This document shows, in pieces, positions 1-7,952 of a stretch of 64,000 nt of DNA. The notes under the pieces were generated by a model. That model did not search any database, was not told where the DNA came from, and worked only from the letters and a program-made list of their open reading frames with translations. The DNA lies in NCBI RefSeq assembly GCF_021088345.1, contig NZ_CP088156.1, forward strand, positions 992,001-1,056,000, written 5' to 3'. Made by a program: the position numbers and the translations under genes. Within the stretch, counting starts at the first letter, position 1. The number at the start of each line of letters is the position of its first letter. The DNA is from Bradyrhizobium ontarionense (GTDB lineage Bacteria > Pseudomonadota > Alphaproteobacteria > Rhizobiales > Xanthobacteraceae).

Positions 1-251
1 TCGCGCTCGGCGAGGTCGGCAAGCAGCTCTCCAACCTGGTATCCGACTTCGACCCGCGCACCTATGGCTGCCGCAAGCTGAGCGATCTCGTCCGCAAGAC
101 CGGCGCCTTCGAGATCGAGGAGCAGACGAAGGGCGGCGGCTCGGTGCGCATCCGCGTCAGGGCGGTGAGCGGATCGCAGCCCAAAGCGAAGGCGCCGAGG
201 ACGGGCCAGCGCGAGGCGGTCAAGCCCGTGATGAAGGCCACGCCGAACTGA
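1..251 (+). CDS. NYN/LOTUS (OST-HTH) domain protein, C-terminal fragment
   Basis: The window opens inside a gene read in frame 3 that stops with TGA at 249-251. The visible 82 residues contain a pattern typical of the OST-HTH/LOTUS domain: LGEVGKQLSNL, then DFDPRTYGCRKLSDLV, then GAFEIEE, followed by a basic tail rich in K, A and P. In bacteria this domain commonly closes NYN (PIN-like) nuclease-fold proteins of the LabA/DUF88 group, thought to act on RNA. Only the C-terminal domain is seen, so the NYN half is inferred from family architecture. Confidence 0.7.
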   Translation, partial: ALGEVGKQLSNLVSDFDPRTYGCRKLSDLVRKTGAFEIEEQTKGGGSVRIRVRAVSGSQPKAKAPRTGQREAVKPVMKATPN

Positions 252-282
252 GCGTCGCCCTGCTCGCAACAACGGCGGACAG

Positions 283-420
283 GTAGGGTGGGCAAAGCAG
301 CCGCCGAAGGCGGCAGCGTGCCCACCGTCGGGCGGCGTGCTCAGCGGTGAGATGGTGGGCACGGCGCCACTACCAGCTCTCAGGGTGGCGAGAGCACGGC
401 CGCGCCTTTGCCCACCCTAC
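283..420. repeat. REP-like nested inverted repeat
   Basis: The outer arms GTAGGGTGGGCAAAG (283-297) and CTTTGCCCACCCTAC (406-420) are perfect 15-bp inverted repeats. Inner arms CGTGCCCACC (317-326) and GGTGGGCACG (354-363) form a second perfect 10-bp pair. The element fills the gap between the convergent NYN-type gene and the lytic transglycosylase gene. Elements with GGGTGGGCAAAG cores are, from memory, dispersed through Bradyrhizobium genomes. It could also act as a bidirectional transcription stop. Confidence 0.75.
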
Positions 421-433
421 ATTTCTTCGCCGC

Positions 434-1654
434 TCAGCCGCCCTGCCGCAGCTTCGCCAGCACCTTCAAGCCACCATATCCATCGGCCGGCTGGATGCCG
501 GCCTTGGCCTGGAAGTCGCGGATCGCCTTCATGGTGTCGTTGCCGACGCGGCCGTCGGTGCCGCCGGTGTCGAAGCCGGCCGCGGTCAGGCGCTTCTGCA
601 TCTCCTGCACCTCGGCAAGCGTCAGCGCGCGCTCGGAGCCGGGGAACGGCTGCAGGAACGGCGGCGCGCCGAGGATGCGGTCGCCGAGATGGCAGATCGC
701 GAGCGCGTAGCTCATCGCCGGATTGTAGGACTTCACCGAGTAGAAGTTCGGCCCCAGCAGGAAGGCGGGACCGCCCTCGGCCGGGATCCACAGCTGCGCC
801 GAGGCGTTGGCTTGCGGAAATGGCTGGCCGTCGGCGCGCGTGACGCCGGCCGCCTGCCAGGCCGCGTAGCTGCGGCTGCCCGACATGTTGCCGGGCGCGC
901 GGACCTCGTAGCCCCAGTGCTCGCCACGGTGATACTTGCCGCGGTTGACGAGATAGCGCGCGGTCGAGCCGAGCGCGTCATCGGGCTTGCCGAACGGGTT
1001 GATCTTGCCGTCGCCGTCATAGTCGAAGCCGACATTGAGCCAGACTTCAGGCATCCACTGCGTGTGGCCCATCGCCCCGGCCCAGGAGCCGCGCATCTCC
1101 TCGGGCGTGCTCCAGCCGCGGTCGACGATTCTGAGCGCGTTGGCGAGTTCGGTCTCCCAATAGGCCTTGCGGCGCGGCTCGTTCCAGGCCAGCGCGGCCA
1201 GCGCCGGGAACACCGGGCGCATGTGGTTTTGCTGCACCAGCGGATCGCCGAACGCGGACTCGACGCCCCATAGCGCGAGCAGGGTACCGCGCTCGACGCC
1301 AAAATCCTTCTCGATGCGGGCGAACAGCGCCTCGTTCTTCTGCAGCGCGATCTTGCCGTTGATGACGCGCCAGTCGGAGACGCGGCGGTTGATGTATTGC
1401 CAGAGCTGCTCCTTGAACTCCGGCTGGTTGCGCATCTCCTTGAACACGGTCATGTCGGGCTCGAGCCGCGCCATGACCCGCGTCCAGGTCGCCTGCGAGA
1501 TGCCCTTGGCGAGCGCGCGGCCGCGAAACCCGTCGCGCCAGGCGTCGAATTCGGCGGGCGCGGCGGCGGCAGGGAAGGTGGGGGCGAGCAGGGCGGCGGC
1601 ACTGATGCCGGAGCGGAGCAAGGCGCGGCGGGTCATGGATTCGGACTGGGTCAT
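434..1654 (-). CDS. Lytic murein transglycosylase (MltB/SLT_2 type) with peptidoglycan-binding domain
   Basis: The 406-residue protein begins with a Tat-like export signal (M-T-R-R-A-L-L-R-S-G, then an alanine-rich stretch). This is followed by an SLT_2/MltB catalytic domain and a C-terminal PG_binding_1 domain (about 340-406, GTDGRVGNDTMKAIRDFQ). The catalytic glutamate is E132 in ALWGVESAFG. Such enzymes cleave the glycan strands of peptidoglycan to 1,6-anhydromuropeptides in the periplasm. The first ATG (1654) and a second one six codons later (1636) are both possible; the second sits directly before the twin arginines. It is monocistronic in appearance. Confidence 0.9.
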   Translation of the reverse strand: MTQSESMTRRALLRSGISAAALLAPTFPAAAAPAEFDAWRDGFRGRALAKGISQATWTRVMARLEPDMTVFKEMRNQPEFKEQLWQYINRRVSDWRVINGKIALQKNEALFARIEKDFGVERGTLLALWGVESAFGDPLVQQNHMRPVFPALAALAWNEPRRKAYWETELANALRIVDRGWSTPEEMRGSWAGAMGHTQWMPEVWLNVGFDYDGDGKINPFGKPDDALGSTARYLVNRGKYHRGEHWGYEVRAPGNMSGSRSYAAWQAAGVTRADGQPFPQANASAQLWIPAEGGPAFLLGPNFYSVKSYNPAMSYALAICHLGDRILGAPPFLQPFPGSERALTLAEVQEMQKRLTAAGFDTGGTDGRVGNDTMKAIRDFQAKAGIQPADGYGGLKVLAKLRQGG

Positions 1655-1703
1655 GGCCGGCAGTCTATCCGTTGACGCAGGCCGACGGCAGGCCCCGCAG
1701 CGG

Positions 1704-2267
1704 TCAATCCTGGTGGAACTCGGCGGCCAGGCGCGCCAGCCAGCGGCGGATGGTCGCGAGTTCCCGCTCGTTCAGGCCGCCGGCGAGCCGCTGGTCCAGC
1801 GCGGTGGCCCGGCGCCGTGCCGTGGCCAGCAGAGCGAGCCCGCGGCGGGTCAGGCTCGACTGCAGCACCCGCCCATGCACGGGATGCGGCGTCCTTCGGA
1901 TGGCGCCGTCGCGTTCGAGATTACCGATGATCACGTTCACGGTCTGCGGCGTCAGCAAGGCGACGCGCGCGAGGTCGGCGCCGGACAGCCCTGGATAGGC
2001 CTTCAGCATCGTCAGCACCACGAACTGCGGATGGGTGAGGCCGGTCGACGCGAGCGCGCGGTCGAGCGACAGCCGCGCCGCGGCCTGCGCCTGGCGCAAC
2101 AGGTAGGCAAGATGGCCGTCCTCGCCGCGCTTGCCCTCGCCGGGCGCTGGCGGCCGCACCGGAACGGCGGCGGCCACGCCCAGGCGTCCGCGCCGTGCGG
2201 TCCCCTTCGGGGGCCATGCGGGCGTGGCCGTCGCCCGGGACGGCGGTCGTGTCGTCGTCTTGCGCAT
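1704..2267 (-). CDS. MarR family transcriptional regulator
   Basis: This is a winged-helix repressor of the MarR family. A basic, disordered N-terminus precedes the dimerisation helix and the wHTH (LTHPQFVVLTML, SGADLARVALLTPQTVNVII, then a wing with R-T-P-H-P-V-H-G-R). I place the start at ATG 2267 (MRKTTTRP), giving 187 residues, because the reading frame further upstream would run through the operator palindrome at 2287-2306. It is divergent from the AhpD-like gene at 2321, and a single operator between the two starts implies that it controls both itself and that gene. The ligand is unknown. Confidence 0.85.
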   Translation of the reverse strand: MRKTTTRPPSRATATPAWPPKGTARRGRLGVAAAVPVRPPAPGEGKRGEDGHLAYLLRQAQAAARLSLDRALASTGLTHPQFVVLTMLKAYPGLSGADLARVALLTPQTVNVIIGNLERDGAIRRTPHPVHGRVLQSSLTRRGLALLATARRRATALDQRLAGGLNERELATIRRWLARLAAEFHQD

Positions 2268-2286
2268 GAAATCAAAGCTCTGATAA

Positions 2287-2306
2287 GTTGTCAGTGCACT
2301 GATAAC
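2287..2306. promoter_or_regulatory. Probable MarR operator palindrome
   Basis: GTTGTCAGTGCACTGATAAC is a 20-bp palindrome with a single mismatched pair. It is centred on TGCA and lies between the divergent start codons of the MarR gene (2267) and the AhpD-like gene (2321). Size, symmetry and position match a MarR dimer site. A further half site (CTGATAA) flanks it on the left. Confidence 0.75.
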
Positions 2307-2320
2307 ATACGAGATGATCC

Positions 2321-2797
2321 ATGTCACATGCACGCAGCGAGTACACCGACTTCAGGAGCCAGGCGCCGGAGCTCTATGAGGCCATTCTTGCGGTCAGCCA
2401 GCAGGCCGCGAAAGCCGGGCTCGACAAGCAGCTGCTCGAGCTCGTCAAGATCCGGGCGTCGCAGATCAACGGCTGTGCGTTCTGCGTGCAGCATCACGTG
2501 CTGCTGGCGGAGAAGCTCGGCGTCTCCGCCGACAAGATCAACCTCGTCGTGGTCTGGCGCGAGGCGCCGCAATTCTCGGTGCGCGAGCGCGCGGCGCTGG
2601 CCTTCACCGAGGCGCTGACGACGCTGAAGGATGGCGTCAGCGACGATGTCTATGATCAGGCGAGGGCTGAATTCTCCGAGACTGAGCTGGTGTTTCTCAC
2701 GTCGGCGATCGGCGTGATCAATCTCTGGAACCGGTTCGGCGCAGCCTTCCGCTGGACGCCGACCGAGCGGCCGGCACGCGCCGCCGCCTCGTCCTGA
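2321..2797 (+). CDS. Carboxymuconolactone decarboxylase / AhpD-like protein
   Basis: The 158-residue protein has the AhpD-fold signature ASQINGCAFCVQHH, with the redox cysteines C52 and C55 and a following histidine pair. AhpD-type proteins reduce peroxides or peroxiredoxins through a CxxC pair; many uncharacterised members respond to reactive electrophiles. The gene begins 15 bp past the MarR operator, so it is likely derepressed when the regulator binds an inducer. The length is usual for the family. The exact substrate cannot be read from sequence. Confidence 0.88.
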   Translation: MSHARSEYTDFRSQAPELYEAILAVSQQAAKAGLDKQLLELVKIRASQINGCAFCVQHHVLLAEKLGVSADKINLVVVWREAPQFSVRERAALAFTEALTTLKDGVSDDVYDQARAEFSETELVFLTSAIGVINLWNRFGAAFRWTPTERPARAAASS

Positions 2798-2804
2798 GGC
2801 GCCG

Positions 2805-2830
2805 GGAACTTTGGCGCGACCCGGCGTGTT
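2805..2830 (+). promoter_or_regulatory. Candidate EcfG-type (general stress) promoter
   Basis: GGAAC at 2805-2809 is followed after 17 bp by TGTT (2827-2830). The alphaproteobacterial EcfG consensus is GGAAC-N16/17-CGTT, so the -35 is perfect and the -10 has one mismatch. The 60-codon gene starts 27 bp downstream with a GGAGG ribosome site. This is a motif match only. Confidence 0.4.
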
Positions 2831-2857
2831 GTACGTGGAAAGCTTCTGGAGGCACGC

Positions 2858-3040
2858 ATGACCGAGCAGAAAGAGCCGCTCAAGCCGAACGATTTTCCGC
2901 TCGAGGCCGAGCAGGGGCGCGTCTGTCGCCAGGACGGCAAGCCGATCGCGCGGACCAACACCGACGCGATGGCGCATGAGATCGCCGAGCGCCTCAACGC
3001 GGACGAACAGCGCCGCGAAGAGGACAAGTGGTCGGCGTGA
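2858..3040 (+). CDS. Small conserved-looking hydrophilic protein
   Basis: This 60-residue acidic/basic protein (MTEQKEPLKPNDFPLEAEQ...) has no membrane segment and ends EEDKWSA. A well-placed TGGAGG ribosome site lies 6-7 bp before the ATG, and a possible EcfG promoter lies just upstream. The middle reads R-V-C-R-Q-D-G-K-P-I-A, then helical D-A-M-A-H-E-I-A-E-R-L-N. I do not recognise a named domain. The context suggests a stress-induced small protein. Confidence 0.65.
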   Translation: MTEQKEPLKPNDFPLEAEQGRVCRQDGKPIARTNTDAMAHEIAERLNADEQRREEDKWSA

Positions 3041-3094
3041 TCGGTCGCGGCACGAGCCGGCGAGCCATGCGCTCGCCGGGCGCGTCTGCCGCCA

Positions 3095-3802
3095 TCAGAA
3101 CCGGTAGTTCAGGCCAATATTGACCGTGTTGATACGGTCCTTCAGGCTTCCGGTCGCGAACGCGTTGGCGTCCGTGAGCCTGAAAGCATTGTCGCCGAAC
3201 GAATAGAAATTGTACTCGAGGTTCGCCGACCAATGCTGCGCAAAGGCCCATTCCACGCCTGCGCCCGCGGTCCAGCCGGACACAATCCTGCTCCCTCTCG
3301 GGTCGACGGTCGGGCGCCCCGGAAGCGCGAACACAATATCGGATTTTTCGCGCGTCCAGGCCGCACCACCTCTGGCATAGGCCAGCCAACCGCTTGCGAA
3401 ACCGTAGCCGAGGCGTGCGGTGGTGGAGGCCAGGAGATCATTGCGCACGGTGAAGTGCGAGGGCACGGTCAGCCCCGTTGCAAAATCCGTCAGCCGGCCT
3501 TGTGTGTCGCTCGTCAGGCCCAGCCAGGACGCTCGCGCCTCGATCCCGACCACCCAGGGCGATGCAAGCTGATAGTCGCAACCGATCTGTCCACCCGCTG
3601 CAACACCAACAGAACTGAAATCGCCGGAGCTTCGGATCTTGTCGTCGCTGATCGCCGCTCCGAGTTGACCGCCGATGAAACAGCCGGTCCAGGAGAAGCT
3701 CGCCACAGCGGGCGCCTTCGTGACAGCCTTGAGCGGGAGGTCGGCCGCATGCGCACACGTCACGGTGGACACAACCGCCAGGATCGAACCGATCTTCAAC
3801 AT
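3095..3802 (-). CDS. Outer membrane beta-barrel protein (Omp25/RopB-like)
   Basis: The 235-residue precursor has a signal peptide ending in C-A-H-A-A-D-L-P. It continues with the usual Omp25-type opening (F-S-W-T-G-C-F-I-G-G-Q-L-G) and alternating amphipathic strands, and it terminates in NIGLNYRF. A C-terminal aromatic residue is the standard BAM recognition signal. Proteins of this class form 8-stranded barrels in rhizobial outer membranes. It is transcribed alone, facing the small gene at 2858-3040. Confidence 0.88.
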   Translation of the reverse strand: MLKIGSILAVVSTVTCAHAADLPLKAVTKAPAVASFSWTGCFIGGQLGAAISDDKIRSSGDFSSVGVAAGGQIGCDYQLASPWVVGIEARASWLGLTSDTQGRLTDFATGLTVPSHFTVRNDLLASTTARLGYGFASGWLAYARGGAAWTREKSDIVFALPGRPTVDPRGSRIVSGWTAGAGVEWAFAQHWSANLEYNFYSFGDNAFRLTDANAFATGSLKDRINTVNIGLNYRF

Positions 3803-4121
3803 GTTTCCCCCAAGACCCCCGTCTCTCTCAGCAAGGTTTTTTCATGGCCGAGCGGACCGCGACACATCGGCGCGGTTGTGACGAAATGTTTCCAGGGTTG
3901 TGTGGTTTTGGGACGACACATTGCCGGGCCGTCCGAAGGCTGCCCCTGTGTTCGCAGGGCGAGTTGCCGCCACACGATGATCATCGAGGCGTATCGATTA
4001 GGACGGCAAGTCGATCGCTACGACTCACCGAAGCTGTGATCCCGCGGCACCAGATCGAGCTGATCTCAGGACGCGCCAAGCGAGACGTCGATCCAATGGC
4101 TCCTCAATTTGCGTCAGCCCC
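3803..4121. other. Intergenic, no gene seen
   Basis: This 319-bp gap lies upstream of the outer membrane protein gene (minus strand). It presumably carries that gene's promoter. Open frames here lack ribosome sites and have no recognisable protein features. Confidence 0.5.
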
Positions 4122-4382
4122 TCAAAACGGGTTGGCCGGCTGCGCACGCTTGGGGCCTTCCGGCTTCGGCTCGACGGCGAGGCTGGGGTCGGTGGGCAGC
4201 ACGCGCGCTCCGGCGGCTTGCGTGACGTGGCCGGTCATCGAATGGCGCGCCTCGTCAGCGGATTTGATCTCGGGCGGATGCCAGCGGTCGCGCACCAGCA
4301 TGGTCAACGCTCCCACGCAGCCCACTGCGATCACGGCTGCCACGAGCGCGGCTCCGGTTCTGCTCTGAGGTTTGCTTGTCAC
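4122..4382 (-). CDS. Small single-pass membrane protein of unknown function
   Basis: This is an 86-residue protein with one N-terminal transmembrane helix (GAALVAAVIAVGCVGALTML) and a proline/alanine-rich C-terminal tail. It starts at GTG 4382: AAGGAGG lies 10 bp upstream, whereas the nearby ATG at 4392 is in another frame and abuts that ribosome site. The gene is 80 bp downstream of the M23 peptidase on the same strand, so it may be in the same transcript. No domain is recognised. Confidence 0.65.
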   Translation of the reverse strand: MTSKPQSRTGAALVAAVIAVGCVGALTMLVRDRWHPPEIKSADEARHSMTGHVTQAAGARVLPTDPSLAVEPKPEGPKRAQPANPF

Positions 4383-4462
4383 GATCGGTCATCCTCCTTG
4401 TGGGAGGCTAACCCGGAGTGGCCGGCGGCGGTTCCGGGTGCGCGGTTGTGCGCCCCGCGGCA

Positions 4463-6103
4463 TCAGTTCCGGTCGTGGCCTGCAGCCGCATCGGCCTGGG
4501 GACTCGCGACGAGTGGAAGCGTCCCCGTGGTGGCTGGCGGTGAGCTGACCGCTGACGAGATGGCAAGCGGCGAGGACGCCATGTCCGGTCCGATCTCGCT
4601 GCCGCGACCGCCGATCAGCCGCTCATAGGCCGCGATCAAGGTCGTATAGGGATTGACCCAGATCCAGCCGTCGCGCGTGAACACCTGGACGTCGAAGTGC
4701 AGGTGGCGGGTGGTGCCGTTGGGGTGGTCGAGATAGTTCGAGACGACGCCGATCGGCTCGCCTTCACGCAGCATGCGGCCGTTGAGCAGGCCGTCCGCAT
4801 CCATGGCCGCGGGGTTCATGTGCATGTAGCGGAAGCGGATGTGCTCGGTGCCGGTGTTGACCTGTACGGTCACCGCCTGCTGCCTGGTCGAGCGGATCAC
4901 GACGCCGTCGCGCACCGCGAGCACGCGTTGCCGCCAGGGATCGCAGCCGTCGGCGCCGTCGCGGCGCACCGGACAGACGCCGGGACGCAGATCCTGGCCC
5001 TGATGGCCGAAGCCGCTGGCACACTGGCCGACATTGAAGCTGCGCGCCTCGCAGAAATTGTCGCGCCAGGGATACTGGCTCCAGGGCTGCTCGAGCTTGT
5101 CGCTCGCACGCCGGCGGCCGAAGGATTGCGAATGCACATAGGCCGGCGAGTCGAGCGGGAAGCGGATCTGCGAATAGGCGGTGCGGTCGGCGCGCCCGCT
5201 CTGGCCGCGCGCGCCGCTGTTGGCGACGATGTCGCCGGTGGGGCGATAGGTGAAGTCGGCGTCGAGCGCGAGCGGCCGCTCGGTGGCAACCGGCGCGATG
5301 TCCGGCGGAGTTCGCGCCGGCAGGCCACCGGCCAGTCGCAACGATTTCAGGAAGCGCTCGGCGATCGGGTACGCCTCGCGACAGGCCAGGCGCCGCGGCC
5401 GCGGCGCGCTGTCGAGGCACTGGATCGAGACCACATAGGGCACGCCGAAGCGGGTGAAGGCGTAGCGGACATAGCCCTCGCGGATGAAGCGGCGCAGATC
5501 GGGATAGACAGCGGCAAGCGCCTTGACGGGCTCGCCCTTGAGGCCAGCGGGATCGGCGACATCGTAGCTGATCAGCGAGCCGGTGATCTGGATCTCGACC
5601 GGCTTCACGAAAGTCCGCGATGGCAGGCCGGAGACGGCCTCTGGCGGCAACGAGAACACGGCGTCGTAACCGGAAGGGCCGGCATCGAACAGGTCCGTCT
5701 GGAAGTCGGCCTGGAAGCGCGGCAGGGCTGCCGGGTCGATCGCAGTCGTACGGCGCGCGGCGAGATAGGCCGTGGTGTCGAACGGCAGCAAAACGGGGAC
5801 CGGACTGCGTCCGATCCCCGTGAAGATCGCCGAGGTCACGCCATTGAGCTGGGTGAGCGCGGGCCGCCGGCGCGGATCATCGGCCCCTACGCTGCGCCGG
5901 CGTGCTGACAGCGCAAAGTCGGCGGCGACCTCGGGCGCCGCGTTGAGCTCGGAGCGCAGCTGGTCCATCGCCGCGCGCCAGTCGGCGCGATTGACCGTGA
6001 CGGCAGGCGCGACGAACGCATCGGCCGCACGTCCCCCGGACGACGCGGCCAGCGTGATGATCATCGCCAGAACGGCGACGACGATGGTGACCCTTGCCCC
6101 CAA
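4463..6103 (-). CDS. M23 (LytM-type) metallopeptidase, exported
   Basis: The 546-residue protein has an N-terminal hydrophobic export segment (IVVAVLAMIITLAASSGG) and a long family-specific central region. The M23 domain is C-terminal. Its zinc ligands are visible as H367/D371 in GHQGQD and the H-x-H pair near 467-469 in RHLHFDV. Such enzymes cut peptide cross-links in peptidoglycan or act as activators of amidases. The N-terminal 330 residues do not match a domain I know. The serine/proline-rich C-terminus is probably unstructured. Confidence 0.85.
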   Translation of the reverse strand: MGARVTIVVAVLAMIITLAASSGGRAADAFVAPAVTVNRADWRAAMDQLRSELNAAPEVAADFALSARRRSVGADDPRRRPALTQLNGVTSAIFTGIGRSPVPVLLPFDTTAYLAARRTTAIDPAALPRFQADFQTDLFDAGPSGYDAVFSLPPEAVSGLPSRTFVKPVEIQITGSLISYDVADPAGLKGEPVKALAAVYPDLRRFIREGYVRYAFTRFGVPYVVSIQCLDSAPRPRRLACREAYPIAERFLKSLRLAGGLPARTPPDIAPVATERPLALDADFTYRPTGDIVANSGARGQSGRADRTAYSQIRFPLDSPAYVHSQSFGRRRASDKLEQPWSQYPWRDNFCEARSFNVGQCASGFGHQGQDLRPGVCPVRRDGADGCDPWRQRVLAVRDGVVIRSTRQQAVTVQVNTGTEHIRFRYMHMNPAAMDADGLLNGRMLREGEPIGVVSNYLDHPNGTTRHLHFDVQVFTRDGWIWVNPYTTLIAAYERLIGGRGSEIGPDMASSPLAISSAVSSPPATTGTLPLVASPQADAAAGHDRN

Positions 6104-6182
6104 TCCCCCGCGCCCCCCGGCGTCAGACCATCCACCCGCTCATGTGCCCGCCCTTTATGCGCCCTTGGCGCGTTCCGAGATC

Positions 6183-6749
6183 TCAGTCCTTGGCGCGCTC
6201 GCAATAGGAGCCGTCCTCGGTCATGACGACGATGCGGGTGCCGACGGTGATGTGCGCCGGCACCCCGGTGCGGACACCGTTGGAGAGCACGGCGGGCTTG
6301 TAGGAGGACGACGCGGTCTGACCCTTGGTGACCGGCTCGGTTTCCATCACCTCGAGCGTGACGCGCTGCGGCAGCGTGATCGACACCGGCACCACGTCGT
6401 GCATCGACAGCTTGACGGTCATGTTCTCCTGCAGATAGGCCGCCTGCGAGCCGACGACGTCCTTCGGAACCTGGACCTGATCGTAGCTCTCCGGGTTCAT
6501 GAAGTGGAAGCCGTCGGCATCTTCGTAGAGAAAGGTGAAGTTGCGTTCTTCGATCGTCGCCTTCTCGACCTGGTCGGTGGTCTTGTAGCGCTCGGAGATC
6601 TTCACACCATCGCTGATTCGGCGCATTTCGATCTGGCTGACCGGCGTGCCCTTGCCCGGATGGATGTTCTCGGCGGTCACGACGACATAGAGCTTTCCAT
6701 CTTGCTCAATGACGTTACCCTTGCGAATAGAGCTGGCGATGACTTTCAA
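6183..6749 (-). CDS. efp: Elongation factor P
   Basis: This is a full-length 188-residue EF-P with the three domains in order. It resolves ribosomes stalled at polyproline by entering near the E site. The lysine to be modified is K33 in HPGKGTP. The start is TTG at 6749: the frame upstream is open but not EF-P-like, AGGA stands 7 bp before the TTG, and the mature N-terminus [11 protein letters not shown] follows directly. The modification enzymes epmA and epmB are divergent on the other side of a 150-bp gap, which says this EF-P is beta-lysylated. Confidence 0.96.
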   Translation of the reverse strand: MKVIASSIRKGNVIEQDGKLYVVVTAENIHPGKGTPVSQIEMRRISDGVKISERYKTTDQVEKATIEERNFTFLYEDADGFHFMNPESYDQVQVPKDVVGSQAAYLQENMTVKLSMHDVVPVSITLPQRVTLEVMETEPVTKGQTASSSYKPAVLSNGVRTGVPAHITVGTRIVVMTEDGSYCERAKD

Positions 6750-6899
6750 AGCTGTTTTCCTGACACTGAAAAGGGGGCGCCGGACTGAGCCGGGGCGCCG
6801 CGCGACGCGGAATGCGGTTTCGGGCGGCAACATACTGATTTTGTCCGGGGTTGCCAGTCTTTTGGCCAGTCTTTTGCGGCCCGCACGGGCGATTCCCTG

Positions 6900-7952
6900 A
6901 TGTCCCGCGAGCCTGCGCCTTCGCCCTGGTGGTCGCCGCAGCGGCACGCCGATGTCAGGCCGTTCCTGCTCGCGCGGGCCGCCATCACCCGCGCGCTGCG
7001 GGCCTGGTTCGACGAGCAGGGCTTCACCGAGGTCGAGACCGGCATCCTGCAGGTGTCGCCGGGCAATGAGACCCATCTGCACGCGCCGGCCACCGAGCTG
7101 ACCGGCGCGGACGGGGCCCGAGCCAGGCGGTATCTGAGAACCTCGCCGGAATTCGCCTGCAAGAAGCTGCTGGCCGCCGGGGAGCGTCGCATCTTCGAGT
7201 TTGCCCGTGTGTTCCGCGACCGCGAGCGCGGCGACCTGCATCTGCCGGAATTCACCATGCTGGAGTGGTACCGGGCAGACGCGCCCTATGACGCCATCAT
7301 GGCGGACACGATCGTCATCATCGCCCACGCCGCCCAGGCCACCGGGATCCGGCAGTTCGCCTTCCGTGGCCGGACCGCTGACCCGTTCGCCGAGCCCGAG
7401 CTGCTGACGGTTGCGGATGCGTTCGCCCGATACGCCGGCATCGACCTGCTGGCGACCATCCGCGACGGCGCGGGCGACCGCGACGCGCTGGCGGCGGGGG
7501 TTCAGGGCAAGATCCGGATCAGCGACGATGACACCTGGTCGGACCTGTTCAGCAAGGTGCTGGTCGAGCATGTCGAGCCGCGGCTCGGGCAGGGACGTTT
7601 GACGGTGCTGTACGAATACCCCACGCCGGAAGCCGCGCTGGCGCGGGTGAAGGCCGGCGAGCCCCGCGTGGCCGAGCGGTTCGAGGTCTATGCCTGCGGC
7701 GTCGAGCTTGCCAACGGTTTTGGCGAGCTCACCGACGCCGCCGAGCAGCGCCGCCGCTTCGAGGACGAGATGACGGAGAAGGAGCGGCGCTATGGCGAGC
7801 GCTATCCGCTCGACGAGGATTTCCTCGCCGCTGTGGCTGAGATGCCGCAGGCGAGCGGCGTCGCGCTCGGCTTCGACCGGCTGGTGATGCTGGCAGCCGG
7901 CGCTGTTCGAATCGACCAGGTGGTGTGGACGCCGCCGGCAGGTGAGCGATGA
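6900..7952 (+). CDS. epmA: EF-P--lysine lysyltransferase EpmA (PoxA/GenX)
   Basis: The 350-residue protein is the catalytic core of a class II lysyl-tRNA synthetase without the anticodon-binding domain. It has motif 2 ([20 protein letters not shown]), a typical active-site E-F-T-M-L-E-W-Y, and motif 3 ([10 protein letters not shown]). EpmA activates beta-lysine and attaches it to the EF-P lysine. It overlaps the start of epmB by four bases (ATGA at 7949-7952), so the two are translationally coupled, and it is divergent from efp. Confidence 0.93.
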   Translation: MSREPAPSPWWSPQRHADVRPFLLARAAITRALRAWFDEQGFTEVETGILQVSPGNETHLHAPATELTGADGARARRYLRTSPEFACKKLLAAGERRIFEFARVFRDRERGDLHLPEFTMLEWYRADAPYDAIMADTIVIIAHAAQATGIRQFAFRGRTADPFAEPELLTVADAFARYAGIDLLATIRDGAGDRDALAAGVQGKIRISDDDTWSDLFSKVLVEHVEPRLGQGRLTVLYEYPTPEAALARVKAGEPRVAERFEVYACGVELANGFGELTDAAEQRRRFEDEMTEKERRYGERYPLDEDFLAAVAEMPQASGVALGFDRLVMLAAGAVRIDQVVWTPPAGER

